Part shown: in pieces, positions 1 through 9,450 of the stretch
How positions within the stretch are numbered: the stretch's first letter is position 1
Layout of the letters: the number at the start of each line of letters is the position of its first letter
DNA from: Enterovirga rhinocerotis
GTDB lineage: Bacteria > Pseudomonadota > Alphaproteobacteria > Rhizobiales > Beijerinckiaceae
Length of the DNA: 64,000 bases
NCBI RefSeq assembly: GCF_004363955.1
Contig: NZ_SNZR01000011.1
Location: 496,001-560,000 of the forward strand
Direction: 5' to 3'
Notes under the pieces: model-generated
What the model was told of the DNA's origin: nothing
What the model saw: only the letters and a program-made list of their open reading frames with translations
Databases searched by the model: none
Translations under genes and position numbers: made by a program

Positions 1-2295
1 CTTGCGGATCGCCGCCTCGGGGAGGGGCGGGCGGCCCGCGACGATCGGCACGTAGATGATCGGGAAGAAGACGAGCTCGTCGCGGGCGAGGTCGATGCCG
101 ACCGGGTCGCCCGGCTCCATGGCGGTGCGGCTGGCGAGGGCCTGGGACAGGCCGGTGAGCCCGGCGCGGCTGATCTGATCGACCGCGCCGTCGCCCGTCA
201 CCATGTAGGCGAGCTTGGTCACGAGGGCCGCGTCGAAGGGTTTCGCGCCGGCCTTGTCCTGGGCGAGGGCGCCACCGGTGCCGCAGGCGAGAAGGCCGAT
301 CGCGGCGATGGCGAGGGCCGCCGCGGCGGCCGGCCGGCGCCCGATGCGGGCACGGCCGAGATGGCCGCCGAGCCAGAGCGAGGCGAGCGTGTCGAGGAGG
401 AGGAGCAGGATCGCCGCCGTGAGCAGCGCTCCGCGGATATCGACGGTCTCGGCCTTGGCCAGCGGATGCACGGTGCCGCCGAGCGGCCCGAGATCGAGCG
501 GGGCGAGCCTGTCCCCGGCGACGAGGGCATTGACGGCGATGGCCGAATCCGGCGGTCCGTAGAAGCCGGGAGGATGTTCCTGGCGCGCCCGCTCGGCATA
601 GGTGCGCGGCACGGCGCGGGCATCGGCGGTCGGCGGCGAGAACGCGCCGAAGCCGTCGAGGATCCGGGTCGGGGCGACGGTCGGCACGTCGCGCGCGGCT
701 TCGCCGGAGGAGGCCGCCGCCTCCTGCGTGCCCGACAGCGCGACGGTCCGGCGCAGCATGTCGACGAAGAGGCCGGTCAGCGGCAGGTTCGACCAGGCCG
801 CATCCGCCGTGACATGGACGAGGACGAGGAGGCCGTTGCCGCGCTTGTCGGCGGTCACGATGGGGGTGCCGTCCTCGAGCGCGGCCCAGGTCCGGCGCGA
901 GAGCTCGCCGTCGGGCTCGGCGAGGATCTGGCGGCGGATGCCGAGATCGGCCGGCAGCCCGAGGCCGTAGAAGGGGCTCTCGCGGCCGAAGGGGGCGAAG
1001 GTGCGCGGCGCGTCCCACGAGAGCGTGCCGCCGAGATTGCGCCCGCCGCGCCTCAGCCGCACCGGGACGAGGTCGTCGCTGCCGCCCGCCATGCGGGTGC
1101 CTGCGAAGCGCAGGAGGAGGCCGCCCTTCTCGACGAAGCCCGTGACCTTGGCGAGGGTGTCCCGGTCGAGCGTGCCGACATCGGCGAGGACGAGGACGGA
1201 GATCTGCTGGTCGAGCAGCGTCGAGATCGCGTCCGCGACGCCGCCCGGCGCCTCGCGCACGTCGGAATAGGGGCCGAGCGCGCGGGCGATGTAATAGGTC
1301 GGCGCGAGCAGCGGCTGGGCCTGGTCGGCGCTGGCGCCCGAGACGAGGCCGACGCGCCGGCGCTTGCCGCGCTCGTCGAAGAGGGCGACGGCACCGGCCG
1401 AGGCCTCGCCGAGGATGTCGATCCGCGCGATGGCGTTGCGCACCTCCATGGGCAGGGCGAAGGCCGCCTGCGTCTCCGTCGCGCCGGAGGGGAAGGTGAA
1501 GGCCGTGTCGGCCAGCGGCAGGCCCTTGAGGTCGACCGCGCGGAGCGTGCCGGCATCGCGCCCGTTGGGTTCGGCCCGGACGATGCGCACGGAGAGCTGC
1601 GCCGGGGCGTTGTCCGCCCCCGCGAGAGCCAGCGCGCCGGAGCGCGGCGCCGCGATCACCGAGACGGTGCGTGCGCCGGCCGCGGAGGCGAGGGCGGCCG
1701 AAAAGCCCTGGTCGCCGATTCCCGCCGTCCGGTCGGCGATCCAGACGATCTCGGCCTCGGGCGTCGCGGCGAGGAAGGCGCGGAGCGTGTCGAGATGCGC
1801 GCTCCGGTCGACGAGCCAGGGCTGGGGCTTCATCGCCCGCAGGCGCTCGAGCGCCGCGCCGGGGGCCGAGGCCGCGATGGCGACCGGCTTGTCCGCGCTC
1901 GCGACGAGCGCGACGGGCCGGCCGTCCCGCACCGCCGCCGCGACGCGCTCCTCGGCATAGGCCGCGCGCTCGCGCCAATCATGGGCGGCGGGAACGCCGT
2001 TATCGACGAAGAGCAGGAGAGGGCCCGTCCCGCCGGCCGCGCCGGGGTTCCAGACCGGCCCGGCCGCCGCGAGGATCAGAAGCGTCGCCATGAGGAGGCG
2101 CAGGATCAGCAGCCAGGGTGGCGTGCGGGCCGGGGTCTCCTGCTTCGGCAGGAGGTCGGCGAGGATCTTGAGCGGCGGGAAGTCGATGCGGCGCGGCTGG
2201 GGCGGCGTCACGCGCAGGAGCAGCCAGATCGCGGGCAGGGCGGCGAGGGCGGCCAGCACCATCGGCGCCATGAAGGAGAGCGGCAGCCCGAGCAT
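1..2295 (-). CDS. DUF4159 protein with BatA-like N-terminus (3' end outside window)
   Basis: This is a large membrane protein of the aerotolerance/BatA type. About 765 codons are visible and the frame is still open at the left edge. Two membrane segments lie near the N-terminus (about residues 8-28 and 61-80), followed by a long periplasmic or cytoplasmic region and two more hydrophobic segments near residues 620-685. From about residue 690 the DUF4159 signature begins (KLAYMVTGDGAVDQISRAGL), followed by a DELVFFP motif. The ATG shares one base with the stop of the upstream DUF58 gene (TGATG), so the two are translationally coupled. The family sits with MoxR and DUF58 proteins in alphaproteobacterial envelope or stress modules. 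Its biochemical activity is unknown. Confidence 0.88.
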   Translation of the reverse strand, partial: MLGLPLSFMAPMVLAALAALPAIWLLLRVTPPQPRRIDFPPLKILADLLPKQETPARTPPWLLILRLLMATLLILAAAGPVWNPGAAGGTGPLLLFVDNGVPAAHDWRERAAYAEERVAAAVRDGRPVALVASADKPVAIAASAPGAALERLRAMKPQPWLVDRSAHLDTLRAFLAATPEAEIVWIADRTAGIGDQGFSAALASAAGARTVSVIAAPRSGALALAGADNAPAQLSVRIVRAEPNGRDAGTLRAVDLKGLPLADTAFTFPSGATETQAAFALPMEVRNAIARIDILGEASAGAVALFDERGKRRRVGLVSGASADQAQPLLAPTYYIARALGPYSDVREAPGGVADAISTLLDQQISVLVLADVGTLDRDTLAKVTGFVEKGGLLLRFAGTRMAGGSDDLVPVRLRRGGRNLGGTLSWDAPRTFAPFGRESPFYGLGLPADLGIRRQILAEPDGELSRRTWAALEDGTPIVTADKRGNGLLVLVHVTADAAWSNLPLTGLFVDMLRRTVALSGTQEAAASSGEAARDVPTVAPTRILDGFGAFSPPTADARAVPRTYAERARQEHPPGFYGPPDSAIAVNALVAGDRLAPLDLGPLGGTVHPLAKAETVDIRGALLTAAILLLLLDTLASLWLGGHLGRARIGRRPAAAAALAIAAIGLLACGTGGALAQDKAGAKPFDAALVTKLAYMVTGDGAVDQISRAGLTGLSQALASRTAMEPGDPVGIDLARDELVFFPIIYVPIVAGRPPLPEAAIRK

Positions 2296-3212
2296 CAGGC
2301 GCCCTCCCGCCGTCCCGCCGCGATCAGCGTCAGGAGGCGGAGGGCCGCCTCGCTTGCCGGGCGGTCGGTATGGTGCAGCGTCAGCGTCCAGCCGTGCCGG
2401 CGCGCGATGGCGTGGAGCGCGGCCCGGTGGGCGGCCATGCGCTCGCGATAGGCCTCGCGCCAGGAGCCGGCATCGCCGATGCGCAGCCTCAGCCCGGCTT
2501 CGAGATCGTGCAGCACGGCCTGGCCCTCGAACGGGAAGCTCTCCTCGACCGGGTCGACCACCATCAGGAGATGGCCCCGTGCCCCGCGCGCCGCGATGGC
2601 GGCGATGCGGCCGGCGATGTCGTCGGGCTGGCTGAGGAAGTCGCCGATCAGGATCGCCTCGTCCTGCCGGGGGATGCCGATGGCGGGCGGGAGGTCCTCG
2701 TCGAGGTCGCCGTCATGCGCCACCAGCGTCTCGGCGAGCCTCTCGACGATGCGGCGCGAGGCGGAGGGGGAGGCGAGGCCGAGGAGGCCGATCCGCTCGC
2801 CGCCTTCGACGAGCGTGTCCGCGAGGGCGAGGCCGATCACGAAGGCGCGCTCGTTCTTCGGGGCGTTCGCGAGGTCCGACCGGAAGGCCATGGAGGCGGA
2901 GCGGTCGAGCCAGAACCAGAGCGAATGCGGCGATTCCCATTCGCGCTCGCGCACGTAGAGGCGGTCGTCGCGGGCCGAGCGGCGCCAGTCGACACGGCTC
3001 GCCGATTCGCCCGCCACGAACGGCCGGAACTGCCAGAAGGTTTCGCCCGGTCCGGCCCGGCGTCGGCCATGGATGCCGTGGGCGAGGCTCGCCGCGACCC
3101 GGCGCGCCTCCAGCACGAGCCTCGGCATCCGGGCCGCGAGCGTCAGCGCGGCCCCGGCCTCGGCCCGGCCCGGCTGTCGGCTGTCTCGGGCTAGGACCTC
3201 GGTTCGCGCCAT
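2295..3212 (-). CDS. DUF58 domain-containing protein
   Basis: A 305-residue protein of the DUF58 family, which is the usual partner of MoxR AAA+ ATPases. The family signature is at about residues 62-85 ([20 protein letters not shown]). It is followed by a degenerate von Willebrand A-like metal site, LDRSASM, near residue 107. There is no signal peptide. The stop is 9 bp from the MoxR stop-side neighbour's coding end, and the gene's own stop overlaps the start of the DUF4159 gene, so moxR, DUF58 and DUF4159 are one transcription unit. By family knowledge such sets act in envelope protein maturation or stress. The substrate here cannot be inferred. Confidence 0.92.
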   Translation of the reverse strand: MARTEVLARDSRQPGRAEAGAALTLAARMPRLVLEARRVAASLAHGIHGRRRAGPGETFWQFRPFVAGESASRVDWRRSARDDRLYVREREWESPHSLWFWLDRSASMAFRSDLANAPKNERAFVIGLALADTLVEGGERIGLLGLASPSASRRIVERLAETLVAHDGDLDEDLPPAIGIPRQDEAILIGDFLSQPDDIAGRIAAIAARGARGHLLMVVDPVEESFPFEGQAVLHDLEAGLRLRIGDAGSWREAYRERMAAHRAALHAIARRHGWTLTLHHTDRPASEAALRLLTLIAAGRREGA

Positions 3213-3221
3213 GTGGCCATC

Positions 3222-4232
<1,011 letters not shown>

Positions 4233-4440
4233 CGGCTACTCCGTGCCGCGATCCGCCGGGCGGAGCGCATCGGGCGAATGTGGGCCTCCTCGTCCCCCGC
4301 TGGCAAGCGGGGCCAAGAGACGCATCTGGGGACGCATCTGGGGACGCATCTGCGCGCGGCGGCTTCCTCCTGCAAGATCGTCCGCGGTCGCACCAGGGGC
4401 AGGATCGCAAAATTCCGCCCAAGCGGGTAGGACCTCGGGC

Positions 4441-5043
4441 ATGGCCAAGGATGAGAATGCCGCGGCGGCGGCTGATTCGCAGGGCGACGCGATGGCGCGA
4501 CTGGTCGAGGCGCTCGGCCCCCGCAAAGGGCGCGGGCCGGCCCCGGTCGAGCGCTGGAACCCGCCCTATTGCGGCGAGATCGACATGCGGATCGAGGCCG
4601 ACGGGACCTGGTTCTACATGGGCACGCCCATCGGCCGGCCGGCGCTCGTGAAGCTGTTCTCGACGGTGCTGCGGCGCGATCCCGAGCGTTTCGTGCTCGT
4701 CACGCCCGTCGAGCGGATCGGCATCGCCGTCGCCGACGCCCCCTTCGCGGCGGTCGAGATGGCGGTCGAGGGAGACGGGGAGGGTCGCAGCCTCGCCTTC
4801 CGCACGAATGTGGACGACCTCGTCGAGGTCGGCCCCGACCATCCGCTGCGCTTCGAGGTCGGGGATGCGGACGGGGTGAAGCCCTACATCCTCGTGCGCG
4901 GCGGCCTCTGGGCGCGGCTGACGCGGGCGCTGACCTACGACCTCCTCGATCTCGGCGAGGAGCGCCTCGTCGAGGGCCGGTCCGCCTTCGGCATCGCCGC
5001 CGGGGGAGCCTTCTTCACCGTGCCGCAGGATCCGGCCGCGTGA
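4441..5043 (+). CDS. DUF1285 domain-containing protein
   Basis: A 200-residue cytosolic protein of the DUF1285 family. The open frame extends far upstream, but this ATG is preferred because everything upstream is intergenic in character and the protein then begins where family members do. The conserved core starts at RWNPPYCGEIDMRIEADGTW (about residues 36-55) and includes YMGTPIGRPALVKLFSTVLR. It is the first gene of a plus-strand unit. Its stop overlaps the next start (GTGA), coupling it to the NUDIX hydrolase. The function of DUF1285 is unknown; it may bind small ligands. Confidence 0.9.
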   Translation: MAKDENAAAAADSQGDAMARLVEALGPRKGRGPAPVERWNPPYCGEIDMRIEADGTWFYMGTPIGRPALVKLFSTVLRRDPERFVLVTPVERIGIAVADAPFAAVEMAVEGDGEGRSLAFRTNVDDLVEVGPDHPLRFEVGDADGVKPYILVRGGLWARLTRALTYDLLDLGEERLVEGRSAFGIAAGGAFFTVPQDPAA

Positions 5044-5693
5044 CCACCGCGATGGTTCTCGGTGCCGATTTCGAGGCGCGGGCCGCCGAAAGGCTGCGGC
5101 GTGAGCCGCCGAGCCTCGGCGAGACGCCGCGGGCCGACCTGAAGGGCGACCATGCGCTGACGCCGGGCCCCTGGACGCTGCCGGGCATCAGCGGGCCGCC
5201 CAGGCTCGCGGCCGTGCTGATCGCGGTCGTCGACCGTCCGGGCGCTCCGACCATCCTCCTGACGGAGCGCGCATCGAGCCTGCGGCAGCATTCGGGCCAG
5301 ATCGCCTTTCCCGGCGGGAAGATGGACCCCGAGGACGACAGCCCGCTGGCGACCGCCCTGCGCGAGGCACGCGAGGAGATCGGGCTCGACGGCGCCCTCG
5401 TCCGCCCGGTCGGCTATCTCGACGCCTATCTGTCCGGCACGAACTATTTCGTCATCCCGGTGCTGGGGCTGGTGCAGCCGGGCTTCCGGCTGGCGCTCAA
5501 CCGGGAGGAGGTCGAAAGCGTGTTCGAGGTGCCGCTCACCTTCCTGATGGACGAGGGCAACCACGAGATCCATGCGCGCGACCTGCGCGAGCGGATCCGC
5601 AGCTACTACGCGATGCCCTTCGGCAATCGCTATATCTGGGGCGTCACCGCGGGCATCCTGCGCAACATGTATGAAAGGCTCTACGGACGATGA
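5040..5693 (+). CDS. NUDIX hydrolase, CoA pyrophosphatase type
   Basis: A NUDIX hydrolase of about 217 residues resembling coenzyme A pyrophosphatases (NudL/YeaB type), which cleave CoA to 4'-phosphopantetheine and 3',5'-ADP. The UPF0035-like pre-motif RASSLRQHSGQIAFPGGKMD leads directly into the NUDIX box, whose REAREEIGLDG half is at about residues 113-123. The start is taken as the GTG that overlaps the upstream stop (GTGA). An in-frame ATG at 5052 is the alternative. It lies in a coupled string with DUF1285, DUF6111 and the CCA-adding enzyme. Substrate preference is inferred from family resemblance. Confidence 0.92.
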   Translation: MTTAMVLGADFEARAAERLRREPPSLGETPRADLKGDHALTPGPWTLPGISGPPRLAAVLIAVVDRPGAPTILLTERASSLRQHSGQIAFPGGKMDPEDDSPLATALREAREEIGLDGALVRPVGYLDAYLSGTNYFVIPVLGLVQPGFRLALNREEVESVFEVPLTFLMDEGNHEIHARDLRERIRSYYAMPFGNRYIWGVTAGILRNMYERLYGR

Positions 5694-5947
5694 TCCGCAT
5701 CCTGGTGCAGGAAATGGCGCTCTTCCTGTCGCCCTTCCTGCTTTACGCCATCGTTCTCGTGCTCCAGCGCAAGCACGTGCTCGACCTCCAGCACTGGTCG
5801 CGGAGTGCCGCCTGGCTGGCGATGGCGGGCCTCCTGCTCGTGATCGGCGGCTTCGTCTATGCCGGCCTCTTCGGCAAACAGAATACCGGCGCCTATGTGC
5901 CCCCGCACATGGAGGATGGAAAGCTCGTGCCCGGCCAGTTCAAGTGA
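5690..5947 (+). CDS. DUF6111 family small membrane protein
   Basis: An 85-residue protein with two hydrophobic segments (about residues 5-25 and 39-60) and a short soluble tail rich in Gly and Pro. It matches the small family that in Rhizobiales sits between the NUDIX hydrolase and the CCA-adding enzyme. It overlaps both neighbours by four bases (ATGA with the NUDIX gene and GTGA with cca), so expression is coupled. It is predicted to lie in the inner membrane. No function is known. Confidence 0.85.
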   Translation: MIRILVQEMALFLSPFLLYAIVLVLQRKHVLDLQHWSRSAAWLAMAGLLLVIGGFVYAGLFGKQNTGAYVPPHMEDGKLVPGQFK

Positions 5948-7152
5948 GCGCCGAAGGGCTCGATCGCGATGCCGCCTCGGCGCTGGCGCGACGGCCCGGG
6001 GCGGGACGCCTGCTCGCTGTGCTCGACGGCGGCGGCGAGGAGACGCGGATCGTCGGAGGCGCCGTCCGCAATGCGCTGATCGGCCGGGAGGCCGCCGATC
6101 TCGACCTCGCGACGACGGCGCTGCCCGAGGAGACCATGCGCCGCGCCCGCGCGGCGGGGTTCAAGGCGGTGCCGACCGGAATCGAGCATGGCACGGTCAC
6201 GGTCGTGGTGGCGGGCGAGCCCTTCGAGGTCACGAGCCTGCGCGAGGATGTCGAGACCGACGGACGCCGCGCCATCGTCCGCTTCGGCCGGGATTTCGCG
6301 GCCGACGCCCTGCGGCGGGACTTCACCATCAACGCGCTGTCGCTCGGCCGGGACGGCAGGATCCACGATCATACCGGAGGCCTCGCGGATCTCGCCGCCC
6401 GCCGTATCCGCTTCATCGGCGATGCGGCGACGCGCATCCGCGAGGATTACCTGCGCATCCTGCGCTTCTTCCGCTTCCACGCCGAATACGGCGCCGGGCC
6501 GCTCGACGGGGACGGGCTCGCCGCCGCGATCGGCGGGCGGGACGGGCTTGCGCTGCTGTCGCGCGAGCGGGTGAGGGCGGAGGCGCTGAAGCTGCTGTCG
6601 GCGCCGCGCGGGCCGGAGGTCGCAGCCGCCTTGGAGCAGGCCGGCCTTCTCGGCCGCCTCGTCTCCTGCCTCGGGGATGCCGGCCGCCTTCAGCGCTCTG
6701 CGGGATCGGACCCGGCGGGACGCATCGCCGCCTATCTCGTCCGGAGCGAGGGGGATGCCGAGCGCCTGGCCGAAGCGCTGCGGCTGTCGAAGGCGGAACG
6801 CGAGCGGCTGGCCGGCTATGCGGACGCGCTCGCGTGGCTGGTGTCCGGAGCGGCTTCGCTCGACGAGGCGGGCCTGCGCCGCTGCGTCGTCCTTCATGGC
6901 CTGCCGGCGACCGCCCTCGCCATCGCCGCGACCACGGGGGAGCCGCGCCCCACGGTGACGGCCGAGGCGCACCGCCTTCTCGCGCGCTTCAGGGCGGGCG
7001 AGCTGCCGCTGCCGCATCTTCCGCTCACCGGAGCCGCGCTGGTGGCCGGGGGCGTTCCCCCCGGCCCCGAGATCGGCCGCCGCCTCGCCGAGGCCAGAGC
7101 CGCCTGGATCGCCGCAGGCTGCCCGGACGATTGGGAGCCGCCCCGCCGCTGA
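5944..7152 (+). CDS. cca: CCA tRNA nucleotidyltransferase
   Basis: A 402-residue class II nucleotidyltransferase that adds or repairs the 3'-terminal CCA of tRNAs. The nucleotidyltransferase core shows GGAVRNALIG (about residues 39-48) and the catalytic carboxylates in DLDLATTA. The DxxR-type motif lies in RRDFTINAL, and the RNA and head domain signature is IREDYLRILRFFRFHAEYG. The length matches alphaproteobacterial members. The start is the GTG overlapping the DUF6111 stop, because upstream in-frame sequence belongs to other genes. It is the last gene of the coupled 4.4-7.2 kb unit. Confidence 0.95.
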   Translation: MSAEGLDRDAASALARRPGAGRLLAVLDGGGEETRIVGGAVRNALIGREAADLDLATTALPEETMRRARAAGFKAVPTGIEHGTVTVVVAGEPFEVTSLREDVETDGRRAIVRFGRDFAADALRRDFTINALSLGRDGRIHDHTGGLADLAARRIRFIGDAATRIREDYLRILRFFRFHAEYGAGPLDGDGLAAAIGGRDGLALLSRERVRAEALKLLSAPRGPEVAAALEQAGLLGRLVSCLGDAGRLQRSAGSDPAGRIAAYLVRSEGDAERLAEALRLSKAERERLAGYADALAWLVSGAASLDEAGLRRCVVLHGLPATALAIAATTGEPRPTVTAEAHRLLARFRAGELPLPHLPLTGAALVAGGVPPGPEIGRRLAEARAAWIAAGCPDDWEPPRR

Positions 7153-7161
7153 AGCGCGAGG

Positions 7162-7356
7162 TCAGCCTTCGCCGGGCTTCGGCTGGGGCGGGCGGCCGAC
7201 CTTTTGATCGGTCTCCGTCCCGTTGCCGCGCAGAGACGTCCGGTCCCCGCCGCCCTGGCTGCTGCCGCCGGGAAGGTCGGGCGAGCGGCCCTGTCCGGCC
7301 CTGGCCGGGGCCTCGGTGTCAGGAGGGCGGTGGTCCTTGCCGTCTGGTCGGGTCAT
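7162..7356 (-). CDS. Small disordered hypothetical protein
   Basis: A 64-residue, very hydrophilic protein rich in Gly, Pro, Asp and Arg, with no predicted fold. The ATG at 7356 has GGAGAG just upstream and lies 24 bp after the stop of the DUF892 gene on the same strand; an ATG at 7368 is possible. Its end falls ten bases from the end of the convergent cca gene. Such low-complexity small proteins often accompany ferritin-like stress genes in Rhizobiales, but nothing here assigns a function. It may be a spurious frame. Confidence 0.5.
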   Translation of the reverse strand: MTRPDGKDHRPPDTEAPARAGQGRSPDLPGGSSQGGGDRTSLRGNGTETDQKVGRPPQPKPGEG

Positions 7357-7380
7357 GTCGCTCTCCATGCAGGCCCGACA

Positions 7381-7896
7381 TCAGGCCGTGGCCGCCTCGG
7401 CCTGACGGTTCACGGATTTCTCCGCGAGCGCGCTGAGTGTCTCGTCGGTCGCCTTTTCCTCGGCCAGCGTCTCGGACAGGAGATCGGCGACATCAGACCG
7501 GCCAGCCTGTTTCGACCAGGCGATCAGCGTGCCGTAGCGAGAGATCTCGTAATGTTCGACGGCCTGGGCGGCGGCCAGCATGGCCGCGTCGCGGACGGCC
7601 GGATCGTCGCAATCCGAGAGCAGCTCCTCGGCCTCTTCGATGATGCCGTTGATGGCGGGGCAGGTCGCACCCTTGGCCGGCTGGCCCAGGAGGCCGAAGA
7701 CCCGCTCGAGGCGGCGCACCTGCTCCTGGGTTTCCCCGAGATGGCGCTGGAACGCCGCCTTCAATTGCGGATTGGCGGCCTGATCCATCATCTTCGGCAG
7801 CGCCTTCGCGATCTGCGCTTCCGCGTAATAGATGTCCTGGATCGTGTGCAGGTAGAGATCGTCCATCGTCTTGATAGGGCTCGAGAACAGTCCCAT
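7381..7896 (-). CDS. Ferritin-like DUF892 protein (YciE/YciF family)
   Basis: A 171-residue DUF892 protein of the YciE/YciF ferroxidase-like family, which forms a four-helix bundle related to ferritins. The N-terminal signature is YLHTIQDIYYAEAQIAKALP. Acidic and histidine ligand candidates are spread over the helices (HLGETQEQVRRLE and QAVEHYEISRYGTL). The family is typically induced by osmotic or general stress. A near-consensus EcfG-type promoter lies about 120-145 bp upstream on the same strand (see 8017-8041), which fits that role. It precedes the small gene at 7162-7356. Confidence 0.93.
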   Translation of the reverse strand: MGLFSSPIKTMDDLYLHTIQDIYYAEAQIAKALPKMMDQAANPQLKAAFQRHLGETQEQVRRLERVFGLLGQPAKGATCPAINGIIEEAEELLSDCDDPAVRDAAMLAAAQAVEHYEISRYGTLIAWSKQAGRSDVADLLSETLAEEKATDETLSALAEKSVNRQAEAATA

Positions 7897-8298
7897 GGTT
7901 CGTCTCCCTCGGGGTCATGATGTGGCGGGCGGTCGACCGGCAACTCGTCATGGTCATGGTCATGGACGCGGCCGGTTCTGAGGCTGTGTGACGACCAGCA
8001 TCGCCGATATCGGGGCAACAAGCGGCCGATGGGATGGTTCCTGGCAAGTCGACGGCGCGTCGCATCTGTCGTCGGCAGGACGGTGGGCGCCATGAAGCGT
8101 AGCCATTACTTGTTCGATTGGCTTGTGCGTCAGGATCGGCGGCGATTGTCTTGATATCTGATCGAGTTGGTTGACGGCGTCTGCGCTGCCTGGCGTGGCG
8201 TGGGCCAGCCTTCGGCCGCGCGGGGGACGGTGCGTTTGGAGTCGCGCAGCGAGAGACGGGGCGCTACAACCGTCGGAGGTTGGAGGGAGCTGCCGAGC
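7897..8298. other. Divergent intergenic region, 402 bp
   Basis: This spacer between the DUF892 gene (minus) and the small gene at 8299 (plus) has lower GC than its surroundings. Apart from the EcfG-like promoter at 8017-8041, no coding potential, repeat or stable hairpin was recognised. Confidence 0.5.
8017..8041 (-). promoter_or_regulatory. Candidate EcfG (general stress) promoter
   Basis: Read on the minus strand, GGAAC is followed after 16 bases by TGTT. The alphaproteobacterial EcfG consensus is GGAAC-N16/17-CGTT, so one base departs from it. The site lies upstream of the DUF892 gene, a family often found in the general stress regulon. The match is short and could arise by chance. Confidence 0.35.
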
Positions 8299-8547
8299 AT
8301 GCCGACGGGTCGGACCGATGAACTGGAGCAACGCTTTGGATCCTCGGTCGCGTCCGCGATCACAGCCGCCTATCTCGCGACGATCGAACGGACATCGGGC
8401 CCCGGCGGCGTCCTGCAATTGTCGACCGACGAGCGCCTGGCCATCGTCCGGGCGCTGGTCCGGGAAGCGGAAAACGGCCGCGCCGACGCGCGGCACCTCG
8501 TCGAGATCGCCCTGGCGACCGTTCAACGCGCCAGGGGAGCCGTCTGA
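8299..8547 (+). CDS. Small hypothetical protein
   Basis: An 82-residue, probably all-helical soluble protein with normal amino-acid composition (core ITAAYLATIERTSGPGG and LVREAENGRADARHLVEIAL). The frame is open further upstream, but an ATG at 8299, preceded by the purine-rich GGAGGTTGGAGGGAG some 8-15 bases earlier, gives the best start. It is convergent with the cysteine hydrolase. No family is recognised. The regular helix pattern supports a real gene. Confidence 0.55.
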   Translation: MPTGRTDELEQRFGSSVASAITAAYLATIERTSGPGGVLQLSTDERLAIVRALVREAENGRADARHLVEIALATVQRARGAV

Positions 8548-8586
8548 CGGCCCAGCCGGCCGCATCGGGGAGCCGGAGCAGGCCCC

Positions 8587-9204
8587 TCACAGGGGCTCGG
8601 GCGTCCAGCGTCCGACGATGTCCTCGGCCGAGCTGACGCTCACCTGGCTGCTGTAGCGCTCGAGATAGAGCGTCACCGTGGCGTCATAGGCCTCGTCCGA
8701 CGAACTGCAGAGACAATCCGCGGCAAGGACGACGTGGTAGCCGTGATCGATCGCGCCCAGCACGGTCGCGAGGACGCAGACATCCGTCTCCCCGCCGGAG
8801 ACGATCACCACCTCGACGCCGCGCCGGCGCAGGCTCTCGTCGAGGCGCGAGCGGTGCCAGGGCGAGTAGACCGACTTGTCCACGACACGGGCGGGCGGCA
8901 CGAACCGGCGCAGTTCGGGGACGAGATCGACCAGGCCCGGATCGAGCCTCTCCAGCGTCATGGACGGCCAGCGCCGGTAATAGCGGGCCCATTCGCCATG
9001 GGCGTCGTCCGCGCGGCTGACGGGGACGAAGCGCGTGAAGACGGTGGCCTCAGGTCCCGCGCCGACGAGACGTTCGACGTTCGGCAGAACCCGGCGCAGC
9101 CAGGGCGTGTGCCAGTCGGTGTCCTCGTCGAACATCCGCTGCATGTCGATGCAGAGATGGACGCAGCGTCGCGAGAACGGATCCGGGTCGGGGTCGGCGG
9201 CCAC
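8587..9204 (-). CDS. Isochorismatase-family cysteine hydrolase
   Basis: A 205-residue member of the isochorismatase-like superfamily, which hydrolyses amides or related bonds (nicotinamidase, carbamoylsarcosine amidase and similar). The catalytic triad is visible: Asp in LCIDMQRMF, Lys in DKSVYSPWH, and the nucleophile Cys in GGETDVCVLATVLGA. The cis-peptide region just before the Cys is also conserved. The frame is open upstream to 9303, but the GTG at 9204 has a GAGGGGGG ribosome site and gives a family-like N-terminus. The substrate is not evident from the neighbours. Confidence 0.88.
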   Translation of the reverse strand: MAADPDPDPFSRRCVHLCIDMQRMFDEDTDWHTPWLRRVLPNVERLVGAGPEATVFTRFVPVSRADDAHGEWARYYRRWPSMTLERLDPGLVDLVPELRRFVPPARVVDKSVYSPWHRSRLDESLRRRGVEVVIVSGGETDVCVLATVLGAIDHGYHVVLAADCLCSSSDEAYDATVTLYLERYSSQVSVSSAEDIVGRWTPEPL

Positions 9205-9450
9205 GATCGCGCCCCCCTCAGCCCGGTTTGCCGGTACGGATGAGGCGCAGCCCTGTCCCTCGCATCGCGTGCATGATCGGATCATCCCCTGTGCCGCTCC
9301 CATCGGAGGGCGGCTGAACCGTCAGCGAAAGCGGGTGGCAGGGATCGGGTTCCATCGGCGCAGCCCCGACGCGACCTCGCCCGGCGTCGGACCCTGGGGC
9401 TGAGCGTCACCGTGCCGGCGGGGGCGCTGCTCCCGCGGCCGGCCGCCGGT

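Noticed and set aside
361-2451. Long plus-strand open frame (696 codons) opposite the DUF4159 gene
   Set aside because: Arg/Glu-rich low-complexity translation typical of antisense frames in GC-rich DNA; the minus strand carries recognisable DUF4159 and membrane segments.
4321-4352. Tandem 'ctggggacgcat' units upstream of DUF1285
   Set aside because: Only about three short units; too small to call a CRISPR or functional repeat, so noted only with the moxR gene.
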